64,000 bases of DNA, from the NCBI GenBank assembly GCA_014656015.1, contig BNBP01000039.1, positions 1 to 64,000 of the forward strand. The letters run 5' to 3'. The notes below the pieces were generated by a model. That model was given only the letters and a program-made list of their open reading frames with translations, ran no database searches and was not told the DNA's origin. Of the stretch, positions 25,166 through 32,954 are shown one piece after another. The first letter of the stretch is position 1. Each line of letters opens with the position of its first letter. The translations under genes were made by a program, and so were the position numbers. This DNA comes from Streptomyces griseoaurantiacus. GTDB lineage: Bacteria; Actinomycetota; Actinomycetes; Streptomycetales; Streptomycetaceae.

Positions 25166-25987
25166 TCAGGCCCGGGTCACCGGTGCCTGCAGCTCCGTCA
25201 CCCAGGCCTCGCGCTCCGGCGGGCACTCCAGGCTGATCTCCCGGGGGTAGCCCGTCGGCCGGTAGCCGTGGGCGTCGGTCCAGCGGGCCAGGACCTGCGC
25301 CGTGGACAGGACGTCGTCCATCGAGCCGCGGTGCACGATGGTCGCCGCCTTGTCCAGCGGCGGTAGGTCGAGGACCCGGAACTCGCCGTCCTGGAGCGGG
25401 GCGGAGACCTGGACGGCGGCGTGGACCGTGATCCTCCCCTCGCCGTCCGGGGCGTCCTCGTAGTAGGCCACCCCCGGGCCCGTGGGCGTGACACCCGCCG
25501 CCTCCAGGCGCCGGAACAGCTCCTCGTACAGCGGGGTGATGACGGGTCCTATGTCCGCGGGCCCGAAGCCCGCGGCGGTCGAGGTCAGTTCCGCCACCCG
25601 AAGGGCGGGGACCTCCTTGAGAACGACATCGTTCGTGGGCATGTGCCCCTCACTCTCGATCGCTCGGAGCCTCGCCTCGACCTGGACGAGCCGGGCCCGC
25701 GCGGCGGACACGGCGGTCTCCAGCTCGGCCCGCCGCAGACGCAGCATGCCGCGCAGTTCCTCGGCACCGACCTTCTCGTCCACGATGTCCCGGACCTGCC
25801 GGAGGGTGAAGCCGAGGTCCTTCAGCGCGATGATCCGGTTGAGGCGGGCGAGTTGGGCGGCGGTGTAGTGGCGGTAGCCGCTCACGGGGTCGACATGGGC
25901 CGGGCGCAACAGACCGGTCGCGTCGTAGTGACGCAGCATCCGGACCGAGACACGGCCGTGCCGGGCGAAGTCTCCGATGGTGAACAT
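25166..25987 (-). CDS. MerR family regulator with GyrI-like effector domain
   Basis: The 273-residue protein is of the BmrR type. The N-terminal winged HTH is MFTIGDFARHGRVSVRMLRH, then YRHYTAAQLARLNRIIALKD. A linker coiled coil follows (RRAELETAVSAARARLVQVE), then an AraC-E/GyrI-like domain (VVLKEVPALRVAELTSTAAG onward) that binds bulky hydrophobic or cationic ligands. Such proteins activate multidrug-export or detoxification genes. No obvious target is adjacent; the divergent or upstream gene is a TetR regulator on the same strand, 37 bp away. GGAGA precedes the ATG. Confidence 0.88.
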   Translation of the reverse strand: MFTIGDFARHGRVSVRMLRHYDATGLLRPAHVDPVSGYRHYTAAQLARLNRIIALKDLGFTLRQVRDIVDEKVGAEELRGMLRLRRAELETAVSAARARLVQVEARLRAIESEGHMPTNDVVLKEVPALRVAELTSTAAGFGPADIGPVITPLYEELFRRLEAAGVTPTGPGVAYYEDAPDGEGRITVHAAVQVSAPLQDGEFRVLDLPPLDKAATIVHRGSMDDVLSTAQVLARWTDAHGYRPTGYPREISLECPPEREAWVTELQAPVTRA

Positions 25988-26024
25988 GATGTCTCCGAGT
26001 CGACCGCCTGACACCGTGTGAGGG

Positions 26025-26603
26025 TCAAGGCACGCGTACACCGTCGATCGCGATGTCCAGGAGGCGGCGCGCCTGTTCCTCGTCGCCCCGGTGCTCGGTG
26101 GCCAGCGAGATGGCGCCGACGAGGGCCAGCAGGTCGTCCACGCGGAGGCCGTCGCGGGCCGCACCCGACCGCTGTGCCCGGCGCAGCAGTTCACCCGCCG
26201 CGGAGGTGATCATCACGGTGCAGCCCTCGTCCTGCCGCACCCGTGCGGGCTCCCGCTCCTCGTGCGCGAGCGAGGCGGCCAGGCCCCGGCAGGTGGCCGC
26301 GTAGGCGTTGAAGTCCCGCAGCCAGGAGAACAGCGCGGTGCCGGGCTCGCTGTCCCGCGCGTACTGCCGCGCCTTGGCGCAGAGCGCCTCGACACGGTCG
26401 CGGAAGACGGCCTCCAGCAGGGAGCGCCGGGAGGGGAAGTGCCGGTGCAGGGTGGCCGAGCCGACGCCGGCCCGGCGGGCGATCTCCTCCAGCGAGGCGC
26501 CGGCCCCGTGGACGGCGAAGGCCTGCTGGGCGGCGCCGAGAATGCGCTGGTGGTTGCGCCGGGCATCGGCGCGCAGGGGCCGTCGCACTGCGGTGTCGGG
26601 CAC
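26025..26603 (-). CDS. TetR/AcrR family transcriptional regulator
   Basis: The 192-residue TetR protein has the HTH RRNHQRILGAAQQAFAVHGA, then EEIARRAGVGSATLHRHFPS, residues 15-60. The C-terminal domain (FSWLRDFNAYAATCRGLAAS) is of the SbtR-like type. The start is a GTG after AGGAAG. It is divergent from the ECF sigma gene, 135 bp away, and directly upstream of the MerR gene on the same strand. Its target is not evident; the ECF operon or the MerR gene are the nearest candidates. Confidence 0.88.
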   Translation of the reverse strand: MPDTAVRRPLRADARRNHQRILGAAQQAFAVHGAGASLEEIARRAGVGSATLHRHFPSRRSLLEAVFRDRVEALCAKARQYARDSEPGTALFSWLRDFNAYAATCRGLAASLAHEEREPARVRQDEGCTVMITSAAGELLRRAQRSGAARDGLRVDDLLALVGAISLATEHRGDEEQARRLLDIAIDGVRVP

Positions 26604-26702
26604 GGTCGCTTCCTGTGGTCGACGGGGGATCCACCTCTGCCCGTAGCCTAACCGACCGCGCACGCCGCCCCGCCGCCCACTGTGACCGGCGTCACTCCGA
26701 AA

Positions 26703-26730
26703 GGAAAACCTCGCGTCCGTGCCCCGCGTC
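26703..26730 (+). promoter_or_regulatory. ECF-type promoter of the sigma factor gene
   Basis: GGAAAAC (26703-26709) and CGTC (26727-26730) are separated by 17 bp, the classical GGAAC/CGTC arrangement read by ECF sigma factors. The predicted start point falls at or next to the GTG at 26739. This implies autoregulation and a leaderless or nearly leaderless mRNA. Confidence 0.72.
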
Positions 26731-26738
26731 TAGAGGGT

Positions 26739-27299
26739 GTGAGAGCAGGGAGAAGGGCACCGCGCGAGCTGGACGAGGAGCACCTCGTCAAGCGCGTGGC
26801 CCGCGGCGACCGGGCCGCGTTCGAGGAGCTGTACCGGCGTACCGCGCCGTCGCTGGCCGTACGGCTGCGCCGGCGGTGCGCCGACGAGCAGATCGTCGCC
26901 GAGGTCATGCAGGAGACGTATCTCGCCGTGTGGCGCGCGGCGGGCGCGTTCGCGGGGAGCGCGGCCGGGGGCACCGCCGTCGGCTGGCTGTGGACGATCG
27001 CGGCGCGCCGCCTGGTCGACGCGTTCCGGCGCCGCGCCCACCACGCCGAACCCCCGCCCGCGGCCGCCCCGCACGCGGTGGCGCCCGCGGCCGAGGAGGA
27101 GGCGCTCGCGGCGACCGTCGGCGGGGACGTCGGCGACGCGCTGCGGGGCCTCGCGCCGGAACTCAGGCAGGTGCTGCAGGCCATGGTCCTCGACGGCATG
27201 ACCGTCCGGGAGACGGCCGTCCTGCTCGGACTCCCCGAGGGAACCGTCAAGACCCGCGCCCGCCGGGCCCGGCTCGAGATGCGGAGGGCACTGACATGA
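26739..27299 (+). CDS. ECF RNA polymerase sigma factor
   Basis: The 186-residue sigma70-family group IV factor has region 2 around LVKRVARGDRAAFEELYRRT and VMQETYLAVWRAAGAFAG (the DxxQETF-like core-binding segment). Region 4 is ALRGLAPELRQVLQAMVLDG with the HTH MTVRETAVLLGLPEGTVKTR. The two regions are joined by an Ala-rich linker. The ECF-type promoter at 26703-26730 lies inside a longer in-frame extension (to 26682), so the GTG at 26739 is preferred. The stop overlaps the anti-sigma start (ATGA). It probably activates its own operon including the ABC exporter. Confidence 0.9.
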   Translation: MRAGRRAPRELDEEHLVKRVARGDRAAFEELYRRTAPSLAVRLRRRCADEQIVAEVMQETYLAVWRAAGAFAGSAAGGTAVGWLWTIAARRLVDAFRRRAHHAEPPPAAAPHAVAPAAEEEALAATVGGDVGDALRGLAPELRQVLQAMVLDGMTVRETAVLLGLPEGTVKTRARRARLEMRRALT

Positions 27300-28156
27300 G
27301 CGGCACGGGAAGAAGAGGTCGGGGCGGGGGCGGCCCGCACGGGGCACACGCGTCGTCGCCGTTCCTCGCGGCCTACGCGCGCGGCGCCGCGGACGGCCTC
27401 GCCGAGGACGAGGTGTGGGCCCTGGAGGCGCATCTGGAGGAGTGTCGGGACTGCCGTGACCGGTTGTCGGCCGAGGTGACCGCCGGCGCCCCGGACGTCA
27501 CGGCACTCGTCGCCACCGTGTGGTCCGGCCTCGAGGAGCGGCTCGCAGGCACCCCCGTGATGCCCCACCGCAGGCGCCCCTCCGCACGGCTGTCGCGGTG
27601 GACGACCCCCGTCATGGCGCCCTGGCTCGCCATGACGGCCGGCGTCACCTTGCTCGCGCTGCTCCTGGACCTGCTGGGCACCGGTACCGGGGAGACACCG
27701 TTCGTCCTGCTGCTGGCGCCCGTCCTGCCCGTGCTCGGCGTCGCCGCCTCCTGGTCGCGCGGCCTTGACCCCGCGTACGAACTGACCGCCTCCGCACCGA
27801 GGGCGGGACTGTACCTGGTGCTGCGGCGTACCACGGCCGTGCTCGCCGTGGTCCTGCCCGCCCTGCTCGTCTGCGGGTGGGTGACGGGAGTGACGGCCTG
27901 GCAGTGGCTGCTGCCCTGCCTGGCCTTCACGTCCTCGGCCCTGGCACTCGGCGGCGTCGTCGGCGTCACCCGCGCCGCCGTGTCACTGGTGGCGGTGTGG
28001 GCGGCCGTGATCGCGGCCCCCACCGCGGCGGCGGGCCGGACGACCGCCGTCCTGCGGGAGGGCGCCCTGCCCGTGTGGGCCCTGGTCCTCGCCCTCGCCA
28101 CCGGCGTCGTGCTCGCCCGCAGGGGCGCGTACGCCGTCCTGGGCGCCCACCGGTGA
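27296..28156 (+). CDS. zinc-binding membrane anti-sigma factor
   Basis: This is a 286-residue membrane protein. The first 90 residues are cytoplasmic and hold the ZAS motif (ALEAHLEECRDCRDRL, H-x3-C-x2-C), which binds and inhibits the ECF sigma factor encoded just upstream. About six hydrophobic helices follow from residue 100 (PWLAMTAGVTLLALLLDLLG and later segments), more than the single anchor of classical RsiW-type proteins. The start overlaps the sigma stop (ATGA), giving coupled 1:1 synthesis. The membrane part may sense envelope stress or interact with the ABC proteins downstream. Confidence 0.88.
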   Translation: MSGTGRRGRGGGGPHGAHASSPFLAAYARGAADGLAEDEVWALEAHLEECRDCRDRLSAEVTAGAPDVTALVATVWSGLEERLAGTPVMPHRRRPSARLSRWTTPVMAPWLAMTAGVTLLALLLDLLGTGTGETPFVLLLAPVLPVLGVAASWSRGLDPAYELTASAPRAGLYLVLRRTTAVLAVVLPALLVCGWVTGVTAWQWLLPCLAFTSSALALGGVVGVTRAAVSLVAVWAAVIAAPTAAAGRTTAVLREGALPVWALVLALATGVVLARRGAYAVLGAHR

Positions 28157-28180
28157 CGCACGCCCCCCGGTGAACCGGTT

Positions 28181-28214
28181 CCCCGGAGTCACCGGTGAAC
28201 CGGCGACTCCGGGG
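28181..28214 (+). terminator. intra-operon hairpin (attenuator/terminator candidate)
   Basis: A perfect 10-bp stem, CCCCGGAGTC pairing with GACTCCGGGG across a 14-nt loop, lies between the anti-sigma stop and the ABC ATPase start. Its position suggests it limits read-through from the regulatory pair into the transporter genes. Confidence 0.65.
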
Positions 28215-28223
28215 ACCCCGCTG

Positions 28224-28268
28224 ACGAAGAAGACGAAACAGACGAAGCAGATGAAGCAGATGACGACA
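28224..28268 (+). repeat. A/G-rich 9-bp tandem repeats in the ABC leader
   Basis: Four to five 9-mers follow each other: ACGAAGAAG, ACGAAACAG, ACGAAGCAG, ATGAAGCAG and a degenerate ATGACGACA. The purine- and A-rich stretch is unlike the surrounding DNA and sits between the hairpin and the ribosome site of the ATPase gene. It would be single-stranded RNA and could enhance initiation. Confidence 0.75.
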
Positions 28269-28282
28269 AGAAGGGACCTCGC

Positions 28283-29092
28283 ATGACGCCCGCAGTGAGC
28301 GCGGCCGACCTCGCGCCGACGGCGTACGCCTGGCAGATCAGGGCCACCGGCCTGAAGGTCAGGGCCGGCCGGAAACGCATGGCGGTCGACGGCCTCGACC
28401 TCTCTCTCGGCACCGGAGTGCACGGCCTGCTCGGCCCCAACGGGGCCGGCAAGACCACCCTCATCCGAGCCCTGGCCACCGTGCTGCGCCCCGCCGGGGG
28501 CACCCTGGAACTGCTCGGCGAGCCCGTGGGCGGCGGAGGCGAGTACCGTGCGCTGCGCCGCCGGATCGGCTACCTGCCGCAGGAGTTCGGCTACTACAAG
28601 CGCTTCACCGTGCGCGAGTTCGTCGAGTACATGGCGTGGCTGAAGGAGGTACCCAAGCGGGACATCCCGGCGGCCGTGCAGCGCGCCGTCGAGCGCGTGG
28701 GTCTCGCCGACCGCGCCGACACACGGATGAAGACCCTGTCCGGCGGCATGGTGCGCCGGGTCGGCATCGCCCAGGCACTCGTCAACGACCCGGCGGTCCT
28801 GCTGCTCGACGAGCCGACGGTCGGTCTGGACCCCGCGCAGCGGCTGCGCTTCCGCGAACTGCTGCAGGAACTGGGCACCGACACCTGCGTCGTCGTCTCC
28901 ACCCACCTGGTGGAGGACGTGGGCGCCGCCTGCACCCATGTGGTGCTCCTCGCCGAGGGCCGGCTGGTCTTCCGGGGCACCCCGAAGGAACTGGCCGCGG
29001 CGGGCGGCCCCGAGCACGTGGGCGACAGCCCGCTCGAACGCGGCTACTCGGCGCTGCTGCAGGGCCCCGGCCGGGACGGGGGAGCGTGGTGA
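28283..29092 (+). CDS. ABC transporter ATP-binding protein
   Basis: The 269-residue ATPase has Walker A LLGPNGAGKTTLIRALAT, Q-loop YLPQEFGYYKRFTVREF, signature TLSGGMVRRVGIAQAL, Walker B AVLLLDEPTVGLDP and an H-loop in VVSTHLVEDV. The C-terminal extension and lack of a domain for solute binding place it in the antibiotic/Nat-type exporter class. AAGGGA precedes the ATG. It overlaps the next gene by GTGA. It would power export or immunity together with the two membrane proteins downstream, under the ECF sigma factor. Confidence 0.93.
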   Translation: MTPAVSAADLAPTAYAWQIRATGLKVRAGRKRMAVDGLDLSLGTGVHGLLGPNGAGKTTLIRALATVLRPAGGTLELLGEPVGGGGEYRALRRRIGYLPQEFGYYKRFTVREFVEYMAWLKEVPKRDIPAAVQRAVERVGLADRADTRMKTLSGGMVRRVGIAQALVNDPAVLLLDEPTVGLDPAQRLRFRELLQELGTDTCVVVSTHLVEDVGAACTHVVLLAEGRLVFRGTPKELAAAGGPEHVGDSPLERGYSALLQGPGRDGGAW

Positions 29093-30486
29093 ACGTCCCC
29101 GTCCTGCGCACCGAGCTGCGGCGCTCCACCGCCCCCTGGGCCGGAGCGGTCGTCCTCACGGGCGCGCTCGCCTTCCTGTATCTGATCGACGGTTCCTGGC
29201 GGCACGGCAGCACGGCGTGGACCGCCCAGTGGACCTCCCTCGCCCTGTGGCTCCGCGGCCTGCTGTTCTACCTGTGGCCGATCACGGTGGGCCTCGGCGC
29301 GCTGCAAGGGCTGCGCGACCACCGCTCCCGGATGCCCGAACTGCTCAGCAGCATCCCGAGGCCCGCCTGGCAGCGCGCGGCGGCGCCGGCCGGTGCGAGT
29401 GCGCTCGCACTGACCTGCGCCTTCGCGCTCCTCGTCCTCGTGGGCGGGGTGCAAGTGGTCGCCCACACCGACTACACGCACCTCGGATGGCTGCCGATCT
29501 CGCTGGTGGGGGCGCTGTCCCTGGTCGCGGGGGCCGTGCTCGGCATGGGCGTGGGTCGGGCGCTGCCCTCCGTGCTCACGCCGCCCGTGCTGGGCATGGC
29601 GGCCTTCGCGCTGACCGTCCTGATGAACGCCTCCCCGGGCCGCACGGAGACCACCGGGCCGGACGGTTTCCCCACCTTCGAGCCCAACCGGGTCTCCCTG
29701 CTGTCGCCGGCGGTGGAGGAGGTGCGCAATGCCTTCGTCACGCTCTCCGGCTCGGTGCATCTCGGGCAGACGCTCTGGCTGCTGGGCCTGACCGCGACCG
29801 GCTTCGCCCTGCTGATCGCGGCCGCCCCGCGCACCCGCCTCCTCGCGGTGACCCCCGCCCTGGCGGGGGCCGTCCTCGCCCTCCTCGTCCTCCCCGCCGA
29901 CCCGCAGCGCATGTACGTGGCCGACGAGGGAGCGGTCGCCCCGGTGTGCGACGGCCCGGTCTGTGTGGCCCGGCTGCACCGGGAGCGGCTCGCCGAGGTC
30001 GCCGGCCCCGGCAAGGAGGCCCTGCGCCTGCTGCACCGCGCCCTGGGAGAGGACGCGCCCGCGGCCGTGCGGGAGAACACCTCCGTCCAGCTCTCGGGCA
30101 CCACCCCGCCCCGGTCCCGGAAGACGGTGCTGTTCGGTTTCGACGAGGACCTCTTCAGCGGGACGAAGGGGAAGGACCTGACCCGGGCCCTCGTCGCCCA
30201 GGGCATGGCGCCCGAGTGCACCCCCGTGGGCTGGAGCGGCTTCGGTGGGGACCAGTTCGCGCAGGCGGCCGCGCTGGACTGGGTGCTCGGCCGCCCCGTG
30301 ACGTTCCCCGGCACCGGCTCCGAGGGCCTGCGCCACGATATCGACGCCGAGGCCCGCCCGGTGTGGAGGAAGCTCCGGGCACTGCCCCGGGACGAGCAGC
30401 TCTCCCGGATCGAGGCCATGCGCGCCGCCGCGTTCTCCTGCGAGGGCGATCCCTTCGACGCGCTCAAGGGGGGTGCCGGCCGGTGA
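29089..30486 (+). CDS. ABC transporter membrane protein with extracytoplasmic Cys domain
   Basis: The 465-residue product starts at a GTG overlapping the ATPase stop. About seven hydrophobic helices occupy residues 15-270 (VVLTGALAFLYLIDG, LLFYLWPITVGLGALQ, ISLVGALSLVAGAVLGMGVG, LLGLTATGFALLIAAA, LLAVTPALAGAVLALLVL). A hydrophilic region of about 190 residues follows, with paired cysteines (APVCDGPVCVARLHRER, and single Cys further on) that would lie outside the membrane or in the cytoplasm depending on the helix count. No known permease family was recognised with certainty. By position it is the transport partner of the ATPase. Confidence 0.75.
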   Translation: MNVPVLRTELRRSTAPWAGAVVLTGALAFLYLIDGSWRHGSTAWTAQWTSLALWLRGLLFYLWPITVGLGALQGLRDHRSRMPELLSSIPRPAWQRAAAPAGASALALTCAFALLVLVGGVQVVAHTDYTHLGWLPISLVGALSLVAGAVLGMGVGRALPSVLTPPVLGMAAFALTVLMNASPGRTETTGPDGFPTFEPNRVSLLSPAVEEVRNAFVTLSGSVHLGQTLWLLGLTATGFALLIAAAPRTRLLAVTPALAGAVLALLVLPADPQRMYVADEGAVAPVCDGPVCVARLHRERLAEVAGPGKEALRLLHRALGEDAPAAVRENTSVQLSGTTPPRSRKTVLFGFDEDLFSGTKGKDLTRALVAQGMAPECTPVGWSGFGGDQFAQAAALDWVLGRPVTFPGTGSEGLRHDIDAEARPVWRKLRALPRDEQLSRIEAMRAAAFSCEGDPFDALKGGAGR

Positions 30487-31040
30487 GGTGGCTGACGCTG
30501 TACGCACGCTCGCGCCAGGTGCCCGCCTCGCTCGCCGTGCTCCTGGTGAGCGCGCTCGCCGCCCTCGCCGGGGGTGCCGAGGACCCGAAGCCGCTCCTGC
30601 TCGTCCTCGCCACGGGGGCGATGGCGGCCTCCGCCGGACTCGGCGGCCAGGACCTCGCGCTGGACCGGACGGCCGCGCTGCGCTGGGTGCCCCGCAGGGG
30701 CGCCCATGTCCTCCTCGCCGGCGCGGTCGTCGGTGTGCTGCCGCCGGCCCTGCGCCTCCTGGCCGGCGCCCCGGCCACGGCCGCGTTCGCCGTCCGGGAC
30801 GCCGCGGGCCTGATGGGACTGGCCGCGCTGGGCGCCGCGCTCTGGGGCGGGCAGTACGCCTGGACCCTGCCGTTCACCTGGCTCGCGTTCACCCTCTTCG
30901 CCCCGCCCGCGACCGGCACCCCGACCCGGATCGCCTCGTGGATGCTGATGCCCACGGGCACCGTGGCGGCCACCTGGACGGCCGCGGCCCTCACAGTGGC
31001 GGGCACCACGGCCTACGCGCTCGCCGGCCCGCGCCGGTGA
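30483..31040 (+). CDS. membrane protein of the ECF-linked ABC system
   Basis: This 185-residue, highly hydrophobic protein has five or six predicted helices (ASLAVLLVSALAALAGG, LLLVLATGAMAASAGLGG, LLAGAVVGVLPPALRLL, LMGLAALGAALWGGQYAW, VAATWTAAALTVAGTTAYAL). The GTG start overlaps the previous stop. It resembles a half-size permease subunit and completes the operon. I do not recognise a named family. A second permease-like subunit of the exporter is the most likely role. Confidence 0.72.
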   Translation: MRWLTLYARSRQVPASLAVLLVSALAALAGGAEDPKPLLLVLATGAMAASAGLGGQDLALDRTAALRWVPRRGAHVLLAGAVVGVLPPALRLLAGAPATAAFAVRDAAGLMGLAALGAALWGGQYAWTLPFTWLAFTLFAPPATGTPTRIASWMLMPTGTVAATWTAAALTVAGTTAYALAGPRR

Positions 31041-31086
31041 CCCGGGGCCCGCGACGGTGACCCGGGAACCGGGCCGGGGACCGGGC

Positions 31087-31117
31087 GCGGTCCTCCGGAC
31101 CCGGTGCCGGGGACCGC
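31087..31117. terminator. hairpin between convergent genes
   Basis: GCGGTCC pairs with GGACCGC, with further internal pairing, in the gap between the ABC operon and the convergent TetR gene. The surrounding sequence is generally G/C-rich and repetitive, so other folds are possible. Confidence 0.4.
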
Positions 31118-31125
31118 ACCGGGGG

Positions 31126-31716
31126 CTACCGGCCGTCGCGTGGGCGGTGCGCGCGGACGAGACCGTCCATCAGCAGGTCGAGCAGGCGCTCGGCCTGCGC
31201 GCGCTGTTCGGGGGTGCCGGTGACGAGGGTGGCGCCCGCCAGGGCCATGAGGATGTCGGAGGAGGGCACGTCCTCCCGGAGGACCTCCTGGGCGATGCCC
31301 GCCCGGCGGAACTCCTCGATCGCGCCCGTCAACTGTTCACGGGTCAGCGAGCCCAGCTCCGCGTCCTCCCGCAGGAGGGTCCTGAGGGTCTCGGCCATGC
31401 CGTGCTTGGTGACGAGGTAGTCCAGCACCTGCGACATCCAGGTCCGCAGGGCCCGGTCGGCGGGCAGCCCGGCGAGCAGGTCACGGGCCCCGGCGGCCAG
31501 CCGGGCCGTCTCGTAGCGGTAGGTCGCGTCGACGAGCTGCTCACGGGTGGGAAAGCGCCGGTACAGCGTGCCGATCCCGACCCCGGCGTCCTTGGCGATC
31601 CCCTTGAGGGTCGCGGCGGCACCGTCCCGGGCGAAGGCGGCCGCGGCGGCGGCGAGCAGCTTGTCCTCGTTGGCCCGCGCGTCGGCCCGTACGGGCCGGG
31701 CGGATGGCTCGGGCAT
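31126..31716 (-). CDS. TetR family transcriptional regulator
   Basis: The 196-residue protein has the HTH EDKLLAAAAAAFARDGAAAT, then GIAKDAGVGIGTLYRRFPTR, residues 18-62. The C-terminal region (LDYLVTKHGMAETLRTLLRE) is of the SbtR-like class, similar to the TetR at 5698. It is divergent from the aldo/keto reductase gene. The intergenic region carries two 20-bp sites (31743-31762 and 31778-31797), so it likely represses itself and the reductase, with release by a small ligand. Confidence 0.9.
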   Translation of the reverse strand: MPEPSARPVRADARANEDKLLAAAAAAFARDGAAATLKGIAKDAGVGIGTLYRRFPTREQLVDATYRYETARLAAGARDLLAGLPADRALRTWMSQVLDYLVTKHGMAETLRTLLREDAELGSLTREQLTGAIEEFRRAGIAQEVLREDVPSSDILMALAGATLVTGTPEQRAQAERLLDLLMDGLVRAHRPRDGR

Positions 31717-31742
31717 GCGGGGTCTCTCCCCTCCTGCTTGAT

Positions 31743-31797
31743 AAGCGGAGCCGACTCCGCTTACCGTGGTGGTCTACAAGCGGAGTCGGCTCCGCTT
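31743..31797. promoter_or_regulatory. paired TetR operators in inverted arrangement
   Basis: A 20-bp site (31743-31762) built on AAGCGGAG ... CTCCGCTT recurs as its exact reverse complement at 31778-31797, 35 bp away. Each site is itself a near-palindrome. The spacing puts two TetR dimers on nearby turns between the divergent TetR and reductase genes. Confidence 0.8.
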
Positions 31798-31862
31798 GGG
31801 TGGACGATAGCAGCGGCCACCGGCCGCCCCGTACCACCGCAGCCACCAGGAAGGTGCACGAC

Positions 31863-32912
31863 ATGCAATACCGCACGCTGGGAAGCACCGGCGTCCAGGT
31901 CAGCTCGCTGTGTCTGGGCGCGATGATGTTCGGGACCTGGGGGAACGCCGACCACGAGGACGTGGCCGACATCGTCCGCACGGCGCTCGACGCGGGCGTC
32001 AACATCATCGACACCGCCGACGTGTACTCGGGCGGCGAGTCGGAGGTCCTCGTCGGCAGGGCGATCGCCGGACGCCGCGACGAGGTCGTCCTCGCCACCA
32101 AGGTGTCCAGCCCCATGGGCCCCGGCCGCAACGAGCGCGGAGCCTCCCGGCGCTGGATCGTCCGGGCCTGCGAGGCGAGCCTGCGCCGCCTGGGCACCGA
32201 CCACATCGACCTCTACCAGGTGCACCGGCCCGACCCCACGACCGACCTCGACGAGACCCTGGGCGCCCTGACCGACCTCGTCCGCGCCGGCAAGATCCGC
32301 TACGCCGGCTCCTCGACCTTCACGCCCTCGGCGATCGTCCGGGCGCAGTGGACCGCCGAACGCAGGCAGCGCGAGCGCTTCGTCTGCGAGCAGCCGCCGT
32401 ACTCCCTCCTGGCCCGTGGCATCGAGGCCGACGTCCTACCCGCCTGCGAGGCCCACCGGATGGGCGTGCTCGCGTGGAGCCCGCTCGCCGGGGGCTGGCT
32501 GTCCGGCCGCTGGCACCGCGACGCGGCCGAGCTCTCCAGCCACCGCACCCGCACCATGCCCTTCCGCACCACGCTCTCCCACTACGACCTCGGCATACCG
32601 GCCAACCGGGCCAAGCTCGACGCGGCCACCGAACTCGCCGGCATCGCCGCCGAGGCCGGCCTGACACTGATCCAGCTCGCCCTCGCCTTCGTCACCACCC
32701 ACCCCGCGGTGACCGCCGCGATCATCGGCCCGCGCACCGCCGCTCATCTGCGGGACCAGCTCGCCGCCGCCGACGTCGTCCTCGACGCCGAGGTGCTCGA
32801 CCGGATCGACCGCGTCGTCGCCCCGGGCACCGACCTCAACCCCGAGGACACCGGGTACGGCGCCGAGATCCTGGCCGACCCGCGACGCCGCCGCCGCGCC
32901 GCCGCGCGGTGA
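31863..32912 (+). CDS. aldo/keto reductase
   Basis: The 349-residue TIM-barrel NADPH-dependent oxidoreductase contains the catalytic tetrad. Asp and Tyr are in NIIDTADVYSGGES, Lys in VLATKVSSPMG and His in LYQVHRPDPTTD. The cofactor-binding C-terminal segment is VTAAIIGPRTAAHLRDQL. It resembles the YajO/Tas subgroup acting on small aldehydes and ketones. Ribosome site AGGAAGG precedes the ATG; a longer frame from 31704 runs through the operators. It is regulated by the divergent TetR gene and converges with the Lrp-type gene. Confidence 0.92.
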   Translation: MQYRTLGSTGVQVSSLCLGAMMFGTWGNADHEDVADIVRTALDAGVNIIDTADVYSGGESEVLVGRAIAGRRDEVVLATKVSSPMGPGRNERGASRRWIVRACEASLRRLGTDHIDLYQVHRPDPTTDLDETLGALTDLVRAGKIRYAGSSTFTPSAIVRAQWTAERRQRERFVCEQPPYSLLARGIEADVLPACEAHRMGVLAWSPLAGGWLSGRWHRDAAELSSHRTRTMPFRTTLSHYDLGIPANRAKLDAATELAGIAAEAGLTLIQLALAFVTTHPAVTAAIIGPRTAAHLRDQLAAADVVLDAEVLDRIDRVVAPGTDLNPEDTGYGAEILADPRRRRRAAAR

Positions 32913-32954
32913 CCGGGGCCTGCCGCACCGCCCGGCCCGCCGCGCCCCAGGTCA
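32910..32954. terminator. bidirectional hairpin spanning two stop codons
   Basis: TGACCGGGGC pairs with GCCCC-A-GGTCA (one bulged A), with a 24-nt loop. The arms contain the stop codons of the aldo/keto reductase and the Lrp-type regulator. Confidence 0.6.
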
